From: Alitta virens
Lineage: Eukaryota > Annelida > Polychaeta > Phyllodocida > Nereididae
Reading direction: 5' to 3'
NCBI GenBank assembly: GCA_932294295.1
Contig: OW028574.1
Coordinates: forward strand, 33,320,165 to 33,384,164
DNA: 64,000 nt
The notes under the pieces were generated by a model that had not been told where the DNA came from, made no database searches, and saw only the letters and a list, made by a program, of their open reading frames with translations. Shown here piece after piece: positions 23,820 through 35,108 of this stretch (the first letter of the stretch is position 1; each line of letters starts with the position of its first letter). The position numbers and the translations under genes were made by a program.

Positions 23820-24160
23820 TTATTGGTTACATTTACGGGTATCCTGACGTTAGGAAAAAGGCAAAATTGCACACTACTGACATTTGTCAAATATCGCATA
23901 TCAGTTTGCATGTCATTTCATGCACATCCGGATGTCAGTAAGACAGCAAAAATAAAACAATGCTGACACTGAAACTTATCTATGGTATGTCAGTAAATCC
24001 TAAGAACACAGTTTCTCCTGACTGTCAGTAAGAATGAAATTTCACAGGCATCCTGATGTCAGTAAGAAAGCCTATATTTGACCCTACTGACATTTGTGAA
24101 ACTGCTGCTCAAGTCTGGTGTCCTCCTGACTGTCAGTAGAGATGATATTTATAAGCGACA
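23820..24160. repeat. Decayed tandem repeat with TGACTGTCA dyads
   Basis: Two diverged units about 200 bp apart share CATCCTGATGTCAGTAAG-like and CTACTGACATTTGT blocks (23848 and 24048). CTGACTGTCAGTA occurs at about 24020 and 24130. Short GTCAGTA words recur on both strands. Non-coding. Confidence 0.5.
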
Positions 24161-24365
24161 AAAAGTTAAGCATTTTGACGTCAGCAGTGTCAGTAAGGAC
24201 ACAAAAAATGTCCCTGTTTTTATGTGCGGACGTACGTAGAACTTAGGTAGAATGCCTGCAAGGTGAATCCCGAGCAATTCCCATAAATAATGTAATCCAT
24301 TCTCTCGTAGAATGTCCGCCAAATAGTTAAACATGTTTAAAATTTTTGCCCTCTCCATGGATGGT
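24160..24365 (-). repeat. CGT-rich interspersed family F, partial copy
   Basis: The reverse complement contains TTAAACATGTTTAA, TTTGGCGGACATTCTA, CTCGGG and TTCTACGTACGTCC in the same order as 29200-29892 and 59935-60490. Confidence 0.6.
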
Positions 24366-24972
24366 CATGGATGATTTAGCGCAACCAGGATATTCTGTAG
24401 ATTAGCAGGCGTATCCCTGAGACTTACATATGAACAAGGATAAGCAAGAGTAAACATTTTTTCCACGCAATTACTTGCCATCCCCAACGCCCCTTTAATG
24501 ATGTTGTATTCGTATTGGCTATGTTGCCTTTTAGCCAGAGTAGTTCCCGCCCAAGCTACAGTTTGCTTTCGTGATGCTTACAACAATGACATACAGAGCT
24601 ACATTATCGCTATGGTCTGTCTCAACATGCGCTTTGGGCTAAAAGCTAGAGCAAAATACAATGCCGTCACTGGACCATTTTCCATCTAATGCACTCAAAA
24701 CCTTCAAGTCTAATGTATGATATATATACAAATAGTTTCCTGGCTCCTAATGTGTGAAGAAACTGTATTGAGTATGTGGAAACTTTAGCGGTTTGTTCTT
24801 CTTTACAATTCAGTTAGTTCCATTAAAAAACGGCCGGTCAAATCGAAAAGAAGCTTGACAACTTCCGCTATATATATGGTGCTATACCTGTGGCTAATCC
24901 GAAACCTTTTCCGACTTTTCCTAAAATAGCAAGATAATTGACCGCTTTCACAGTCCATCAAAGGTCCATTTA
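24366..24972. other. Gene-free stretch
   Basis: No feature recognised. Confidence 0.5.
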
Positions 24973-25537
24973 GGGTCGGCTCTACCTATACAGTCAAACA
25001 CAACGTACGCAATAGGCAAAGAATATTCTCATAATTCAGAACGCACATAATTTCGTGGAACAAAAACACTAAAAATAAATTGAACTGCTCTTGTCATCTC
25101 CAGGAAATTACGATGTTGACACATCAATCTGAGCCACATTGCTTTGTTATCATATAAATTAGCAAATTCATAATGGACATATTGTCGCTGCTTCATTACC
25201 GCCACCCTAAATGTGGGCCAGAATCCCAGCTCAAACTATAGAAGAGTGTTTACTTAGTGGACTAGCTCATTCTAGTTTGTACAAGACTCAACCACCTGTA
25301 GGCGTTTGCCATCATCACACCACTTACCGAGTTACGTTGTAGCATACAATAAGACCAAAGCTACGGACTTTGTGCATAAAGATAAGATAAGATAAGATAA
25401 AAATGTATTTACAGTCGGTGGTAACAATAAAACAAAGAACATAAGCTACAGTAGCTTTTAACCGACAACAAAATGACAATATTCTTTGCCAGTCTATTGC
25501 GTACGTTGTGTTTGACTGTATAGGTAGAGCCGACCCT
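24973..25537. repeat. Element flanked by a 60-bp inverted repeat
   Basis: GGGTCGGCTCTACCTATACA (from 24973) and its complement ending at 25537 form near-perfect inverted arms that include ACAACGTACGCAATAG. The arms are about 440 bp apart. The inner region holds a retroposon tail (25378-25460). It looks like a non-autonomous DNA element with a later insertion. Confidence 0.65.
25378..25460 (-). repeat. Retroposon 3' end with (TTATC)n tail
   Basis: On the minus strand GCTACTGTAGCTTATGTTCT...TTATTG then CACCGACTGTAAAT passes into (TTATC)n. The same body and tail are at 30985-31187 on the plus strand. This is a SINE or LINE 3' end with a pentanucleotide tail. Confidence 0.65.
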
Positions 25538-25540
25538 GCA

Positions 25541-26445
25541 TATTTTATCTATATTATACACAAAAATAAGATTCCTTCTTATTCTAAGTGGTCACTTCCA
25601 TTTTGTATGTATATTTACCACTTTATTTTCAAGGAATCCCTTGCCTGTACGCTGGGAATGTTCAATTCTCATCTCTAATGGAAGCATATTTGCATATTTT
25701 ATTTATTTAAAAACATATTTTGACTGGATATTTACTACTTTTCTATTATTCTTCAATTGTTATTGTAAGTCATTTATTTTATATTTTCTGTTTACATTGT
25801 GACACATATGTCATGAATGACATGAAGGTGTCGAATAAAAGATATATATATTATATTTTACCTGTCTTAGAATACTTTTTTTAATGTCAGTATTAAAATA
25901 CTCATTCCGGTCATTTGTATTTTGTCCCTTTCTTTTGATTTTTGAATATCTATATCAATATACTATTATAATATACTTTTTGAGGCATATATATTGACCT
26001 TTTTTCCCAAGTACAGTATATTACAGCTATATATATATGCAAATTATGTGCAATTATTACAAATCAGTTATATATTGCAGACACAAAGTAAAGAAGAAAA
26101 AACAAACTGTATGTAAAATGTAACTATATTATTATAAACAACTTATATATATATATTAGCAGCTCTGTCTTTGCAATATTTAGGCCTTTGGAGACAGTAT
26201 TAAATTGACTAAAGGATTTTAAAGCTGCAATGAAGAGGGGAGGAGGGGGGTAGGCAGGACGCTACTGGGGGAATCATTATTGCCCAGACGCTATACGTAC
26301 ATCGTCATCGTCGGCGGGGAGACAGGCTGACTATTTCAAACTATTTTTAATTATTAAAGGCTATAAATTCAATTTTATGAATATGGTCATTTTTCATGCA
26401 GAAAATTAGAATGTGGTAATTTTCCAGAAATTATTAAGCAATAAT
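25541..26445. other. Gene-free AT-rich stretch
   Basis: Nothing recognisable. A GTGACACATATGTCATGAAT region near 25800 resembles the TCATAAATGATACATATGTC region near 21410, but too briefly to define a family. Confidence 0.45.
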
Positions 26446-26890
26446 TAGGGTTCCGACAATTTTCCAACATGAAAATTCCCTACTTTTTCAAGACTTTCCC
26501 AGGCAAGACTGAGATATTTCCAGACCACCAGAATTAACTAAAAACCTTGACTGTTTACACTTTGTGAAAATTGGTAGAAGACATTTATAAGGGCTACAAC
26601 TGTGCATAACATATCTGTTAAAAAGTTTAACCAAATAAAAATAAAATATGTCCCTTTTTAGAAGAACTCTGCTGAAACTCCCAGCCAGAGGAGGACTTAG
26701 TTCTTATATTTCCCACCAGGGGCACTGCTAACTTCGGCGAAAATTGACTAGTTATTGTTAATTAAATTGTGACCCCTGGCTACCGGACAATTCTATTCCC
26801 GACTTTTCCCCTACTTTCAAGACTGGAAAAAAGTGGTTTTGTGAATTCCAGACTTTTTCTCGGTTTGTTAATACCAGCGGAACCCTGAAT
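26446..26890. repeat. Possible MITE with AGGGTTCCG ends
   Basis: TTAGGGTTCCGACAA at 26446 is mirrored by AGCGGAACCCTGAA ending near 26890. Inside, both halves carry TTTTCC-CTACTTTC-AAGACT-type words. Non-coding, about 445 bp. The short TIR keeps confidence moderate. Confidence 0.5.
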
Positions 26891-27954
26891 ATTACATTTG
26901 ACAGCGCCAAATTAATCTGCGCGCCAAATTCACGTTTTGATCGAACAAACAAAACTAATGTTGAACTTCTACTTCTTTTAAAACGCACTGTAAAGCATTG
27001 TCTACGCCTGAAACCTAGCTGAAAAACATAAAATAAATCTTATCGATATACTCACCACATTAACGGGTGCATGGGGCTGTTATTCCCTTGAAAAATCACA
27101 CTTTAAGCCAGAGATTTGATCGCGCACAACACACAGACTGCAGCATGTGTGTTTACCCTTCAGCGGCCTCGCAAACAAATGCCAAATTTCCAAACCTTTC
27201 TTCCAAGCTAATACAATTTGTTTTGTGTGTATTTAGTGTATTATTTGTATGATATAATAATTAGACTGTATTAGGATGCAAATAAGGCTGAGATGTTAAC
27301 AAAAGATCGGTTTACAGATTGGACACATTTCTCAAAATTTGCATACTATTGTCATATTGAAAACTGAACAGACTGACATTGGGCACTGTCCTCTCTGTGT
27401 AGATGTTAATCTGTGCCAGCATGTCTGCATTTCAGCATGTTGATGTTAAGATGCAGGAATGTCGAAATGTCACTGATAGATGCCAGATGTTGACATGTCA
27501 ATATGTTAACATTTAAGGAAAGTAAGTACTGCTGCTGAAATGAGAAGCCAATTAAGTATAAGTGTCATCACTGAGTAATGTCATGTATATGTTGGCAAAT
27601 GCATACTATAATAGTTGTATGACAAGCATCCAAACTGACTGCTCAAACAGTCTCAAAACATGGCCGCATTCTCCATGCAGGTGGAAGTCCCCAAACTTTT
27701 TCGGTCCACAATAAAATTAAAATAAAAAAGTTACCAAAACGATTATCACAGTTTGGAGCATACATACACTAGAAGATCAGAAATTACATCCTGACATCAA
27801 CCTTCGTGTAAATGTAACAGGCAAATGTGATGTGTCTGACTTCAAACTTCTAGGTGTTTTTGGCGTTTCCAATGCAGATTTGTTACCTGACACCCGAAAG
27901 GGCTTTACCTTGACTTGTTTTTATGGCAAACAACCGCATATAACAGGAAGAATA
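26891..27954. other. Gene-free stretch
   Basis: No gene. A cluster of ATGTT/GATGTTAA words at about 27400-27520 looks like decayed short repeats. Confidence 0.45.
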
Positions 27955-28335
27955 TGAATAGTGGATTTTCACGGAAGGTTCTCTATATTTCCACCAGGTG
28001 GCTATGACAGAATACTGCAATTCTAGTGGCCGGAAAGGGCGGGGGCCTAGCTGAGAGGTAGCGCTCTAGGTTCGATTCCCAGTCGAGCATAAGTTGGATG
28101 GCTGTTTCATCCTTCGTCTCATTGCCATGGTCTCTGCCTGTCCTAATTAGCCCAACTGGTGCAGAAATACAGGACGTAAAGCCCTAATCACACACACACA
28201 CACACATTGGCCGATAAAGTTCCCGCCCTTCACTGTGACTGGCTGAAGCAAAGTGCATCCAAGCAGCAGTAGTTTTAGTGCTTTTTAATGTATATTTGAT
28301 ATCTTATTGTTCAACTGCTATCTGATATTTACCTG
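27955..28335 (-). repeat. Interspersed family C, copy 2, split by a SINE
   Basis: The reverse complement of both halves matches copies at 20925 and 55385 (CACCAGGTGGCTA...AATACTGCAATTCTA, then TGGCTGAAGCAAAGTGCATC and AGCAGCAGTAGTTTTAGTGC). The SINE at 28034-28208 sits in the middle, giving a relative age order: family C first, SINE later. Confidence 0.75.
28034..28208 (+). repeat. tRNA-derived SINE, copy with shortened head
   Basis: RNA polymerase III box A (TAGCTGAGAGG) and box B (GGTTCGATTCC) are present but closer than in the full copy at 53822-54008, so the anticodon-arm region is deleted. The body (GTTGGATGGCTGTTTCATCC, CCTGTCCTAATTAGCCC, CAGGACGTAAAGCCCTAATC) matches that copy. It ends in (CA)n. 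A diverged TGGCCG-AAAG duplication flanks it. Confidence 0.8.
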
Positions 28336-29199
28336 AGAAAGTTGTATTTCTTGAATAGGTTAGTTATAATATAACTCCTATATATCTATATAATCAAATT
28401 TAGAAACAAAAATTTTAATAATTTTTTCTCCTATTCATCTATTTATTCAAAAATATATTTAAAATGGGTAGTGTCATCAGACATTTTTTCAGGTGGCCTA
28501 TTTAATACAATAAAACATTATTGTGTTTATATATATATATATATATGCAGAAAATATATTTTAAATGTATTAACCTATTGTAGTCTAAATAGGGTTGGGT
28601 ATTTCAATTTAAAACATACATCAAACCTCAGCGAACTACAGTTGAAGCTTATGCATAAAAGTCCACGAATGAACCGTTGTCTTTATCATATCATATAATA
28701 TGCTGTCTACACAGGTAAACATCTGTTAAATTAACAGTTCATTATGCAGTACAACATACCACATATATGCTAACAGCTTGGCTGCTTCAGAGAAAAGCCC
28801 CTAATTAATAGGAATATGTACTTTATGTTGCTACTATATAAAACATAAACAAGTACAGCTTTTAACACAGGCTGCAGGGCCAGTGCAGGCATCAAATTAT
28901 CTGCTCAGAACACAAGTTGCATAAAATTCATATTGTTAAAAAATACTTTAAATTCATGAAAGACTATTACTTTAAAAGAGTAATGGATGTGGGGTCCATT
29001 TCAATCTCCTAACTCTTGATAACACCTGTTCACAGCAAGTGATGTGATAGCATGCCTGTTTGAGGATTGACAGCATTTCAGTAGCCAACAGAGGAAATAT
29101 AATCTCCCATTATTTAAGACATTCTCCATACATGATTTCTTATTTATAATAAGACAAAACAGATTATGAAAGGTACATATTGCACTTAAATGGTGTGGT
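28336..29199. other. Gene-free AT-rich stretch
   Basis: Contains a short (AT)n at about 28529-28546. No gene recognised. Confidence 0.5.
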
Positions 29200-29892
29200 C
29201 TTAAGGGGCAGCTACATATGGCCACATATGAAAATATTTTTTCACTCTTGTTCATACTTGGCCATACGTGATTCACTCGCCCAGCGTTTTACGTATACTC
29301 GGGCTAATCCGTAGGATGCTCATGGTGGCGCTTGACCTCTCACGAGCATACGTGGAGAGGGAAACATTTTTTAAACATGTTTAAAACTTTGGCGGACATT
29401 CTATGAGTAAATTGTGTATATTAAATATGTGACTTCCTCAGGGGTCAGTCGGCCAGCGTCCTACCGACGTTCTACGTACAATCTATGTATGTTCTGCGTA
29501 TGTACGTGGCCATACGTAGCCATGCTTAGCCATACGTAGCCACTTTCCATCCATATATACTCGCCATCCACTCGCGTCCATTCATAGAACGCCCATAAAA
29601 TGCTCGGCGGACATCCGTCGTCCTATCCTCATTTATTCTGGAGTCACTCGCACAAGCGACCTACAAGCGATCTACGAGTGTTTGACAGATGTTTGGCGAA
29701 GGTTTGACGGACGTTCAGCCAGCGGTTGACGGACGTTCGGCAAGCGTTCTACTACTGCCTCACGTATGTTCGTTGGAAGAATTTATACGTGATTATAGGC
29801 GCCATGAGTGAGCACTTATACTACGTATAGCCCGTTTTTGACGTAGGTGGTCACTCGTAGGTTTTGTACGTAACAGTGTGAACGTCCCTTTA
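29200..29892 (+). repeat. CGT-rich interspersed family F, longest copy
   Basis: A roughly 690-bp block rich in TACGT, CATACGT and GACGTTC words, GC-richer than its surroundings. The ends (TTAAGGGGCAGCTACATATG and the complement of GTGTGAACGTCCCTTTACTT) are only weakly inverted. Parts recur at 24160-24365 and 59935-60490. No ORF. It resembles a non-autonomous DNA (MITE or foldback) element. Confidence 0.6.
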
Positions 29893-30984
29893 CTTGATGG
29901 ATGTCTTTGTATACGATATGGGTTCAAGGGAAGGAAATTTAGCAAATTAAATTTTTCCAGTTTCACCATTATAATAGAAAATTCTATAATAAGTGCAAAA
30001 ATAAAACCTGAAATGAAGTACTATGACCTACATGTTTTACTGCAGGGTTGGACAATGAATGTGTATTGCCGGTTAAGGCCTTGATAATGCCTAAATTCCC
30101 TATGATTACTTTGGAATATTTTTCATTCACATTGTCCTATAAACGAATATTAGAATGAGGGGATCAAATATGAAGTCATACTTTAATGGATGTCATGGTA
30201 AATTATGAGATTCTAGGAAGAGAACATAGGAAAAAAACACAATTTTTAGCATTTGTTTTCTTCAGATTTTGCCATAATTAAAAAAAAATTATGACATTCA
30301 TGTCAATATGAAGCTTCAAATGTTAAAATACTATAATTTAGACATGTAAAAACTAGATTTCATCCATGTAGAGTGTCTCAGATCTACTGCGGATGCGCGA
30401 TGACGTCAGAAGGAAATCCCATCCTGGCACTTCACTCATGTAAATGAGAAGTTTGAAACGGCATGGAGAGCTATATTCGGGTCGAACATAAATATTTGAT
30501 GCTGATATTTCGGGTCGAACATAAATATTTGATGCTGATATTTCATCTTGGGTTCTGGGAAACAGAAAACATTTATTCACTGGACCAGACTTAAAAATGC
30601 ATGTTTGATTCTGATTGCTGGATGGTCCCTGTTATTCAGCAAGTGATTGTGTTGGTTCGCTTTAATAAAATTTACAAGCAAATCAGATTAGGAGAATTGT
30701 CTGCACTTTCCCGAAACCATGCTTTCTAGCATGACACTGGAAACGTTGTTTCAGACTTCACCCACTTTGTGGCTGCCTGCCAATCACAGAGCGACATGGC
30801 TCATATACAATGGCTAACTGTTGTATATGAGGATTTGTGCACTGGTGAGTGGTACTGGTGAGTGGCTTTATATACATGTATGCCATTTAAGGACTTGGTA
30901 TTGTGGTCAGGCTGGGTGAGCTGTTGCATAATACTTGGCAATGCCATGCTTAGGCCTTTAATCTTCGTATCCCGAAGAAGAACA
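29893..30984. other. Gene-free stretch with a short tandem duplication
   Basis: A 34-bp unit (TCGGGTCGAACATAAATATT plus TGATGCTGATAT) is repeated in tandem at about 30476-30543. Nothing else recognised. Confidence 0.55.
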
Positions 30985-31187
30985 AACCGCAAAATGTAAG
31001 TAGAACTCTAGGGTGCATTTATAAAGCTACTGTAGCTTATGTTCTTTGTTTTATTGTCACCACCGACTGTAAATAAAGTTTTATCTCATCTCATCTCATC
31101 TCATCTCATCTCATCTCATCTTATCTTATCTTATCTTATCTTATCTTATCTTATCTTATCTTATCTTATCTTATCTTATCTTATCTT
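30985..31187 (+). repeat. Retroposon 3' end with (TCTCA)n(TCTTA)n tail
   Basis: AAAGCTACTGTAGCTTATGT...CACCGACTGTAAATAAA leads into about 7 TCTCA units and then about 13 TCTTA units. The body matches 25378-25460 in reverse. Confidence 0.75.
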
Positions 31188-31487
31188 AGTGCAGAACAAT
31201 ATTTTGTATAGAGTCTTTCTCAACTCTCTGGGGAGTATTCAGCCTTAAACACAGGGTTAACCGCAGAGGCTTAAGAGCTCACACTAGTGCCATCACTGTG
31301 GGTGCCTAATGCCAAGTACCCATTGCGCCTGGGGATGGTATGTCTATTACATAAGAGGATGATATGTATGGTGACATTGTGAACTCCTGCCGTTGAGACC
31401 ACCATTTAGTCGAATTTTGTGGCCTTTTTACTTGTAAGTAATGATGTTGTATCAGCAGAGGTCACACAACAGTTGTAGTGCCTGGAG
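31188..31487. other. Gene-free stretch
   Basis: No feature recognised. Confidence 0.45.
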
Positions 31488-31955
31488 TCAGTTTCATAAA
31501 ATATGGTCAACTCTAGACAGCTGTTAGTAGCAAGTTACGATGCAGTAACAATTTCTTGTAAACCCTACATCCGCACATTTTTACCTTATTGTGGCTGTAG
31601 CTATAATTGGGTTAAGCAAGCTGCTTCTGTCCACTCCTAGCATATAGTCAGCTTACGCCAAAAAATATAAACCTTGGCAATTGTAAGAATTTTATCTAAT
31701 ACATAAATATTTATTTGCAATAGACATGCATCTTTTCAACAAGAAATTTCAAAAATGCTTAATTTTCAACTTATGCAATAGATGGTGCTGCATGTACTTT
31801 TAGATCTGGCTTTGAGTAGCCACCTATAGCATAGCCAGCTATAGCATAGCCAGCTATAGCCAGACCGTTCTGGTTAGTGGCAGGCATCGTATAGCAGAAT
31901 TTGTCTAGCTTTGTCTAGGTTTATTTTGACAGGCTGTTTTTAATGAAACTAACGC
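31488..31955 (+). repeat. MITE-like family A, copy with TIRs
   Basis: Begins AGTTTCATAAAATATGG and ends TTTTTAATGAAACT, giving an inverted AGTTTCATnAAA terminus. The interior holds GGTGCTGCATGTACTTT, TATAGCCAGAC and TTTGTCTAGGTTTA shared with 56456 and 59605. CATAGCCAGCTATAG is locally duplicated. Confidence 0.72.
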
Positions 31956-32392
31956 TATTTCTGCGCCTGTTGGGCTAATTAGGACAGGCAGGGACCATGG
32001 CAATTAGATGAAGGACAAAACAGCCATCCAACATAGTCTCGACTGTGATCACACGATACAAGCGAATCCTTAGGAATTTCAGGATTCTGATTCTAACCGC
32101 GCTCTGGTTCTCAAGACTTTAATCAGAGTTGGTGGTAGTGGCACTGACATGCAGAGGCCACCAGTTTGACCGTTGTGATCAACAACAACCCAGCAAGACT
32201 ATACAACAACATCCACGAGGACTGAATGGCTTCCCAGGAAGATGGGCAGACAGTGAAGGACAAATACCTTGATTAGTTGCTATCCTGGATTGTGCGTCTA
32301 TAGCTTATATGAACCATCCTTGTAAACGATGAGGTTAAAATTTGCGGATATAGGGTTTGTAAGAAATTGTTACAGCATCATAACTTGGGTAG
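31530..32392. repeat. Inverted pair around an 860-bp segment
   Basis: ATGCAGTAACAATTTCTTGT...AAACCCTACATCCGC (31540-31577) reappears as the reverse complement at about 32342-32387 (GCGGATATAGGGTTTGTAAG). It overlaps the family A copy and encloses the SINE fragment, so it is a nested structure. Confidence 0.55.
31960..32055 (-). repeat. SINE 3' fragment
   Basis: The reverse complement matches the SINE body (GATGGCTGTTTTGTCCTTCA, CCATGGTCCCTGCCTGTCCT, AATTAGCCCAACAG). The tRNA head is missing. Confidence 0.7.
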
Positions 32393-32921
32393 TCAAACAC
32401 TGGTTTGGAGCAGTGATGGTCTTATACTGGAGAGTCTGCCTTTATACTCACACGTCCTATGTATGTCAGAACTTATCGTGACGTGTATGCCTCGAGATTA
32501 GAATCAGAATAATTTATTTCATATTACATATATCAACTAGTTTATCATAACTTATATGCCAGAAATAATTATATTCATTTTATATGTTATATGAGGGGAC
32601 CTCCAATAAAGATTAAATGATGAATATTCTGTATTCATACAAAGAAATAATGGATTTGGTTGAGCTAAAACTCAAATATAATGCATTGAGGTAAACACAG
32701 TGCTACGTTATTTTAGGATCCTGAGAGATAATTTTCACTGTTGGGAGCTTGATGTAAACAGGCTTCCAGACAAAAACACTGTGTAACCTAGTGAGAGGAA
32801 ATACCATTTGGCATGGTGGCACTGCAGCAGGACATCCTTACAAATTACATCCTTGGTTAATTAGACTAAGTAATGGTCATAAAGGTTGCTAATATTTCGA
32901 GAATGTTCAGAGTCATTATGC
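32393..32921. other. Gene-free AT-rich stretch
   Basis: No feature recognised. Confidence 0.5.
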
Positions 32922-33077
32922 CTCCTCTCCTCTCCTCTCCTCTCCTCTCCTCTCCTCTCCTCTCCTCTCCTCTCCTCTCCTCTCCTCTCCTCTCCTCTCC
33001 TCTCCTCTCCTCTCCTCTCCTCTCCTATCCTATCCTCTCCTCTCCTCTCCTCTCTTCTCCTCTCTTCTCCTCTCCTC
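32922..33077. repeat. (CTCTC)n pentanucleotide microsatellite
   Basis: About 30 units of CTCTC with a few CTATC and TCTTC variants near the right end. It ends 35 bp before the 5' LTR of the plus-strand element. Open frames on both strands are artefacts. Confidence 0.95.
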
Positions 33078-33112
33078 ATATTTGGTTTGTAAGTTGCGTG
33101 TTTTTATTACGG

Positions 33113-33516
33113 TGTAATGTTATTTTTATTTAATCTAAATTATTATTGTATATTATCAATATTTTACTTTAACTATTATATTAATATATGTCTGTTATTA
33201 ATGCGAAAGCAAATCTTATATCAGCCTAATCAAGGTAGCTAAGAATATCTCCTTGGATCCCTGCACCCTCTAACCGATTCCTTATTAGGAATGGCATTTC
33301 ATGGGAAGTGTTGAGGTGGCAGGAATTTGAGAGGCTGTGACCTCTGATTGGCTGATAGGTCAAAGATCAAGCTTGGCTTGCCCCCTGGGGAGGGAGTTTG
33401 ATCCTGAGTCTGGAGGTGGAAGGACCCTGTAACTTGTGTAAAGGAATAAAGGACTTGAACTGGATAATACTTGATCTTACTTCATTTTAATAATAACCAA
33501 CAAAAGGAATATTACA
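33113..33516 (+). repeat. 5' LTR of the env-bearing element
   Basis: 404 bp, matching 44221-44625 at over 99%. TGTAAT/ATTACA are perfect inverted ends. AATAAA lies at 33445-33450, a likely polyadenylation signal. Confidence 0.96.
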
Positions 33517-33535
33517 TGGTGTCGTATCCGGCTTT
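33517..33535 (+). promoter_or_regulatory. Putative primer-binding site
   Basis: The sequence directly after the LTR is TGGTGTCGTATCCGG. TGG plus acceptor-stem-like sequence at this position is typical of a primer site complementary to a tRNA 3' end. I could not assign the tRNA. Confidence 0.6.
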
Positions 33536-35108
33536 TCCGGCACCCCATCACTGCCAAGCTTTGTGAATTATCAGTGAATTTCTTTATGGATTTTTTCTGA
33601 AGTGCTTTACAACCATGGAATTTAATACTACTATATTCTGAGCAGAGCTAATGGCTCAGAACCAGCCCAACTAGGCCAGATGCCTGTGAATATTACCTCA
33701 AACATCGTTATAAACATCCGTTGACAGCTGTGTGGAACTTTTGACAGTGTCGCTTAGACATATCTATTCTAGACAACAAATCCTACAAGCCATATTTGGT
33801 GTCCATGCTATACGCTGTTGTGTTGGACTCAGCACTGCTGTGCTCTCTCAGGCATTACCTGTTACGTCGTCATCATCTTGTGAATACAAGCTCGCTGACT
33901 TTACGGCTATGCCATTACAAATCAAGCAGTTTTCATCGTATTTAATCCCTCCACGCAGCGCCCAACTCAACTTCAACGCCATCTTCGTGTAAACATCGCT
34001 ACTGCGCATGTGCATTGGGTCAGCACTTAGCTCCAAGCTCCAATTTGCGGAACGCCATGCCAGCCTTCGTCCGCTGCCAGTGTCAATAATCCGCTTCAAT
34101 CTTCATCATCTTCGCATCCCGTCGCCCCATCGATACTTATAACCACTCGCCAGCATCAATCGTTACTGCTTTGTCATATATTTGGACTGGATGTTCTTGA
34201 TTTCATTTCTTCGCTGATGCCGATTCTTGGAACCGCAGTTTAGACGCTTCGTGCCTGGTGCTAGAAATAGCCATGTGCCTGGAGGCTCACTAGCATCAAC
34301 CTTATAGTGCGCGCGCACACAGTGTACATCCGCCCAGCCTGATTCTACAAGCTACGCTTCGAGCGAACGTCGCTCTCGCTCTCTAGCTGTCATCGTAACA
34401 TCTACACATATTCTTCGCTCTTTCTATGTTCCTTCGTCTTCGCTAATCATTCGTACATGATCGGACATTGTGTCATCGTCCACGAGTGTCATTAACAGCC
34501 ATCGAACATTCAGTACATTCGCGGATCAGCTGTTTACATTGCAAGTTCATCCAAGTTCATCGATCTCGAACTCTGACAGGTACAAATGCACATAATGCAA
34601 ATGCTACAAAATGCCAAACATAGTTCATTATTCACTATTTTATGTCATTTCTGATTAATTTTGATTTTAAATGTTGCTCACGTAATATCTCAAATTTAAA
34701 TATGAACTTTTAATCGCAATATTCATATAATAGAATTTCTCAATTTTGTTGATGTTACATGTCATTTATCACATGTTTTGTTTATGTTTAATTCCGTACT
34801 GACACTCAGTGCTGGAATTACCAGATACTTCAATTGACTTTTTATTATTATTATGAATGTCCTGAAGTGATTTAAGTATTATTTTATGCACCTGCATAAA
34901 TTATCCCGCAATGCACATTTATTACTCTGGCTTTTGAAAATACACCCATTGCTTTGCCACCTCCCAGCAATGTTCTTATTTCACATATTTATCATGTGCC
35001 TTAATACATCCGCACAATCATAAATCAATAGTTTCCTCTACATTTCCTTTCAATCCGCCTTTTGACCACACTTTACAAATTTTCACTGTTCTATACTTTT
35101 CTTTCACA
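33536..35108 (+). other. Long 5' leader of the env-bearing element
   Basis: About 1.6 kb without a convincing ORF. A candidate splice donor (ACAG|GTACAA, GT at 34580-34581) could join to the acceptor upstream of env. The left half is GC-richer and CG-rich (34000-34560); the right half is AT-rich. Confidence 0.55.

Noticed and set aside
28034..28208. Functional tRNA gene
   Set aside because: Box A and box B are present but the anticodon arm is missing and the sequence continues into a SINE body shared with other copies.
32861..33133. Arg/Glu-rich and Ser/Pro/Leu-rich ORFs
   Set aside because: Both are translations of the (CTCTC)n microsatellite.
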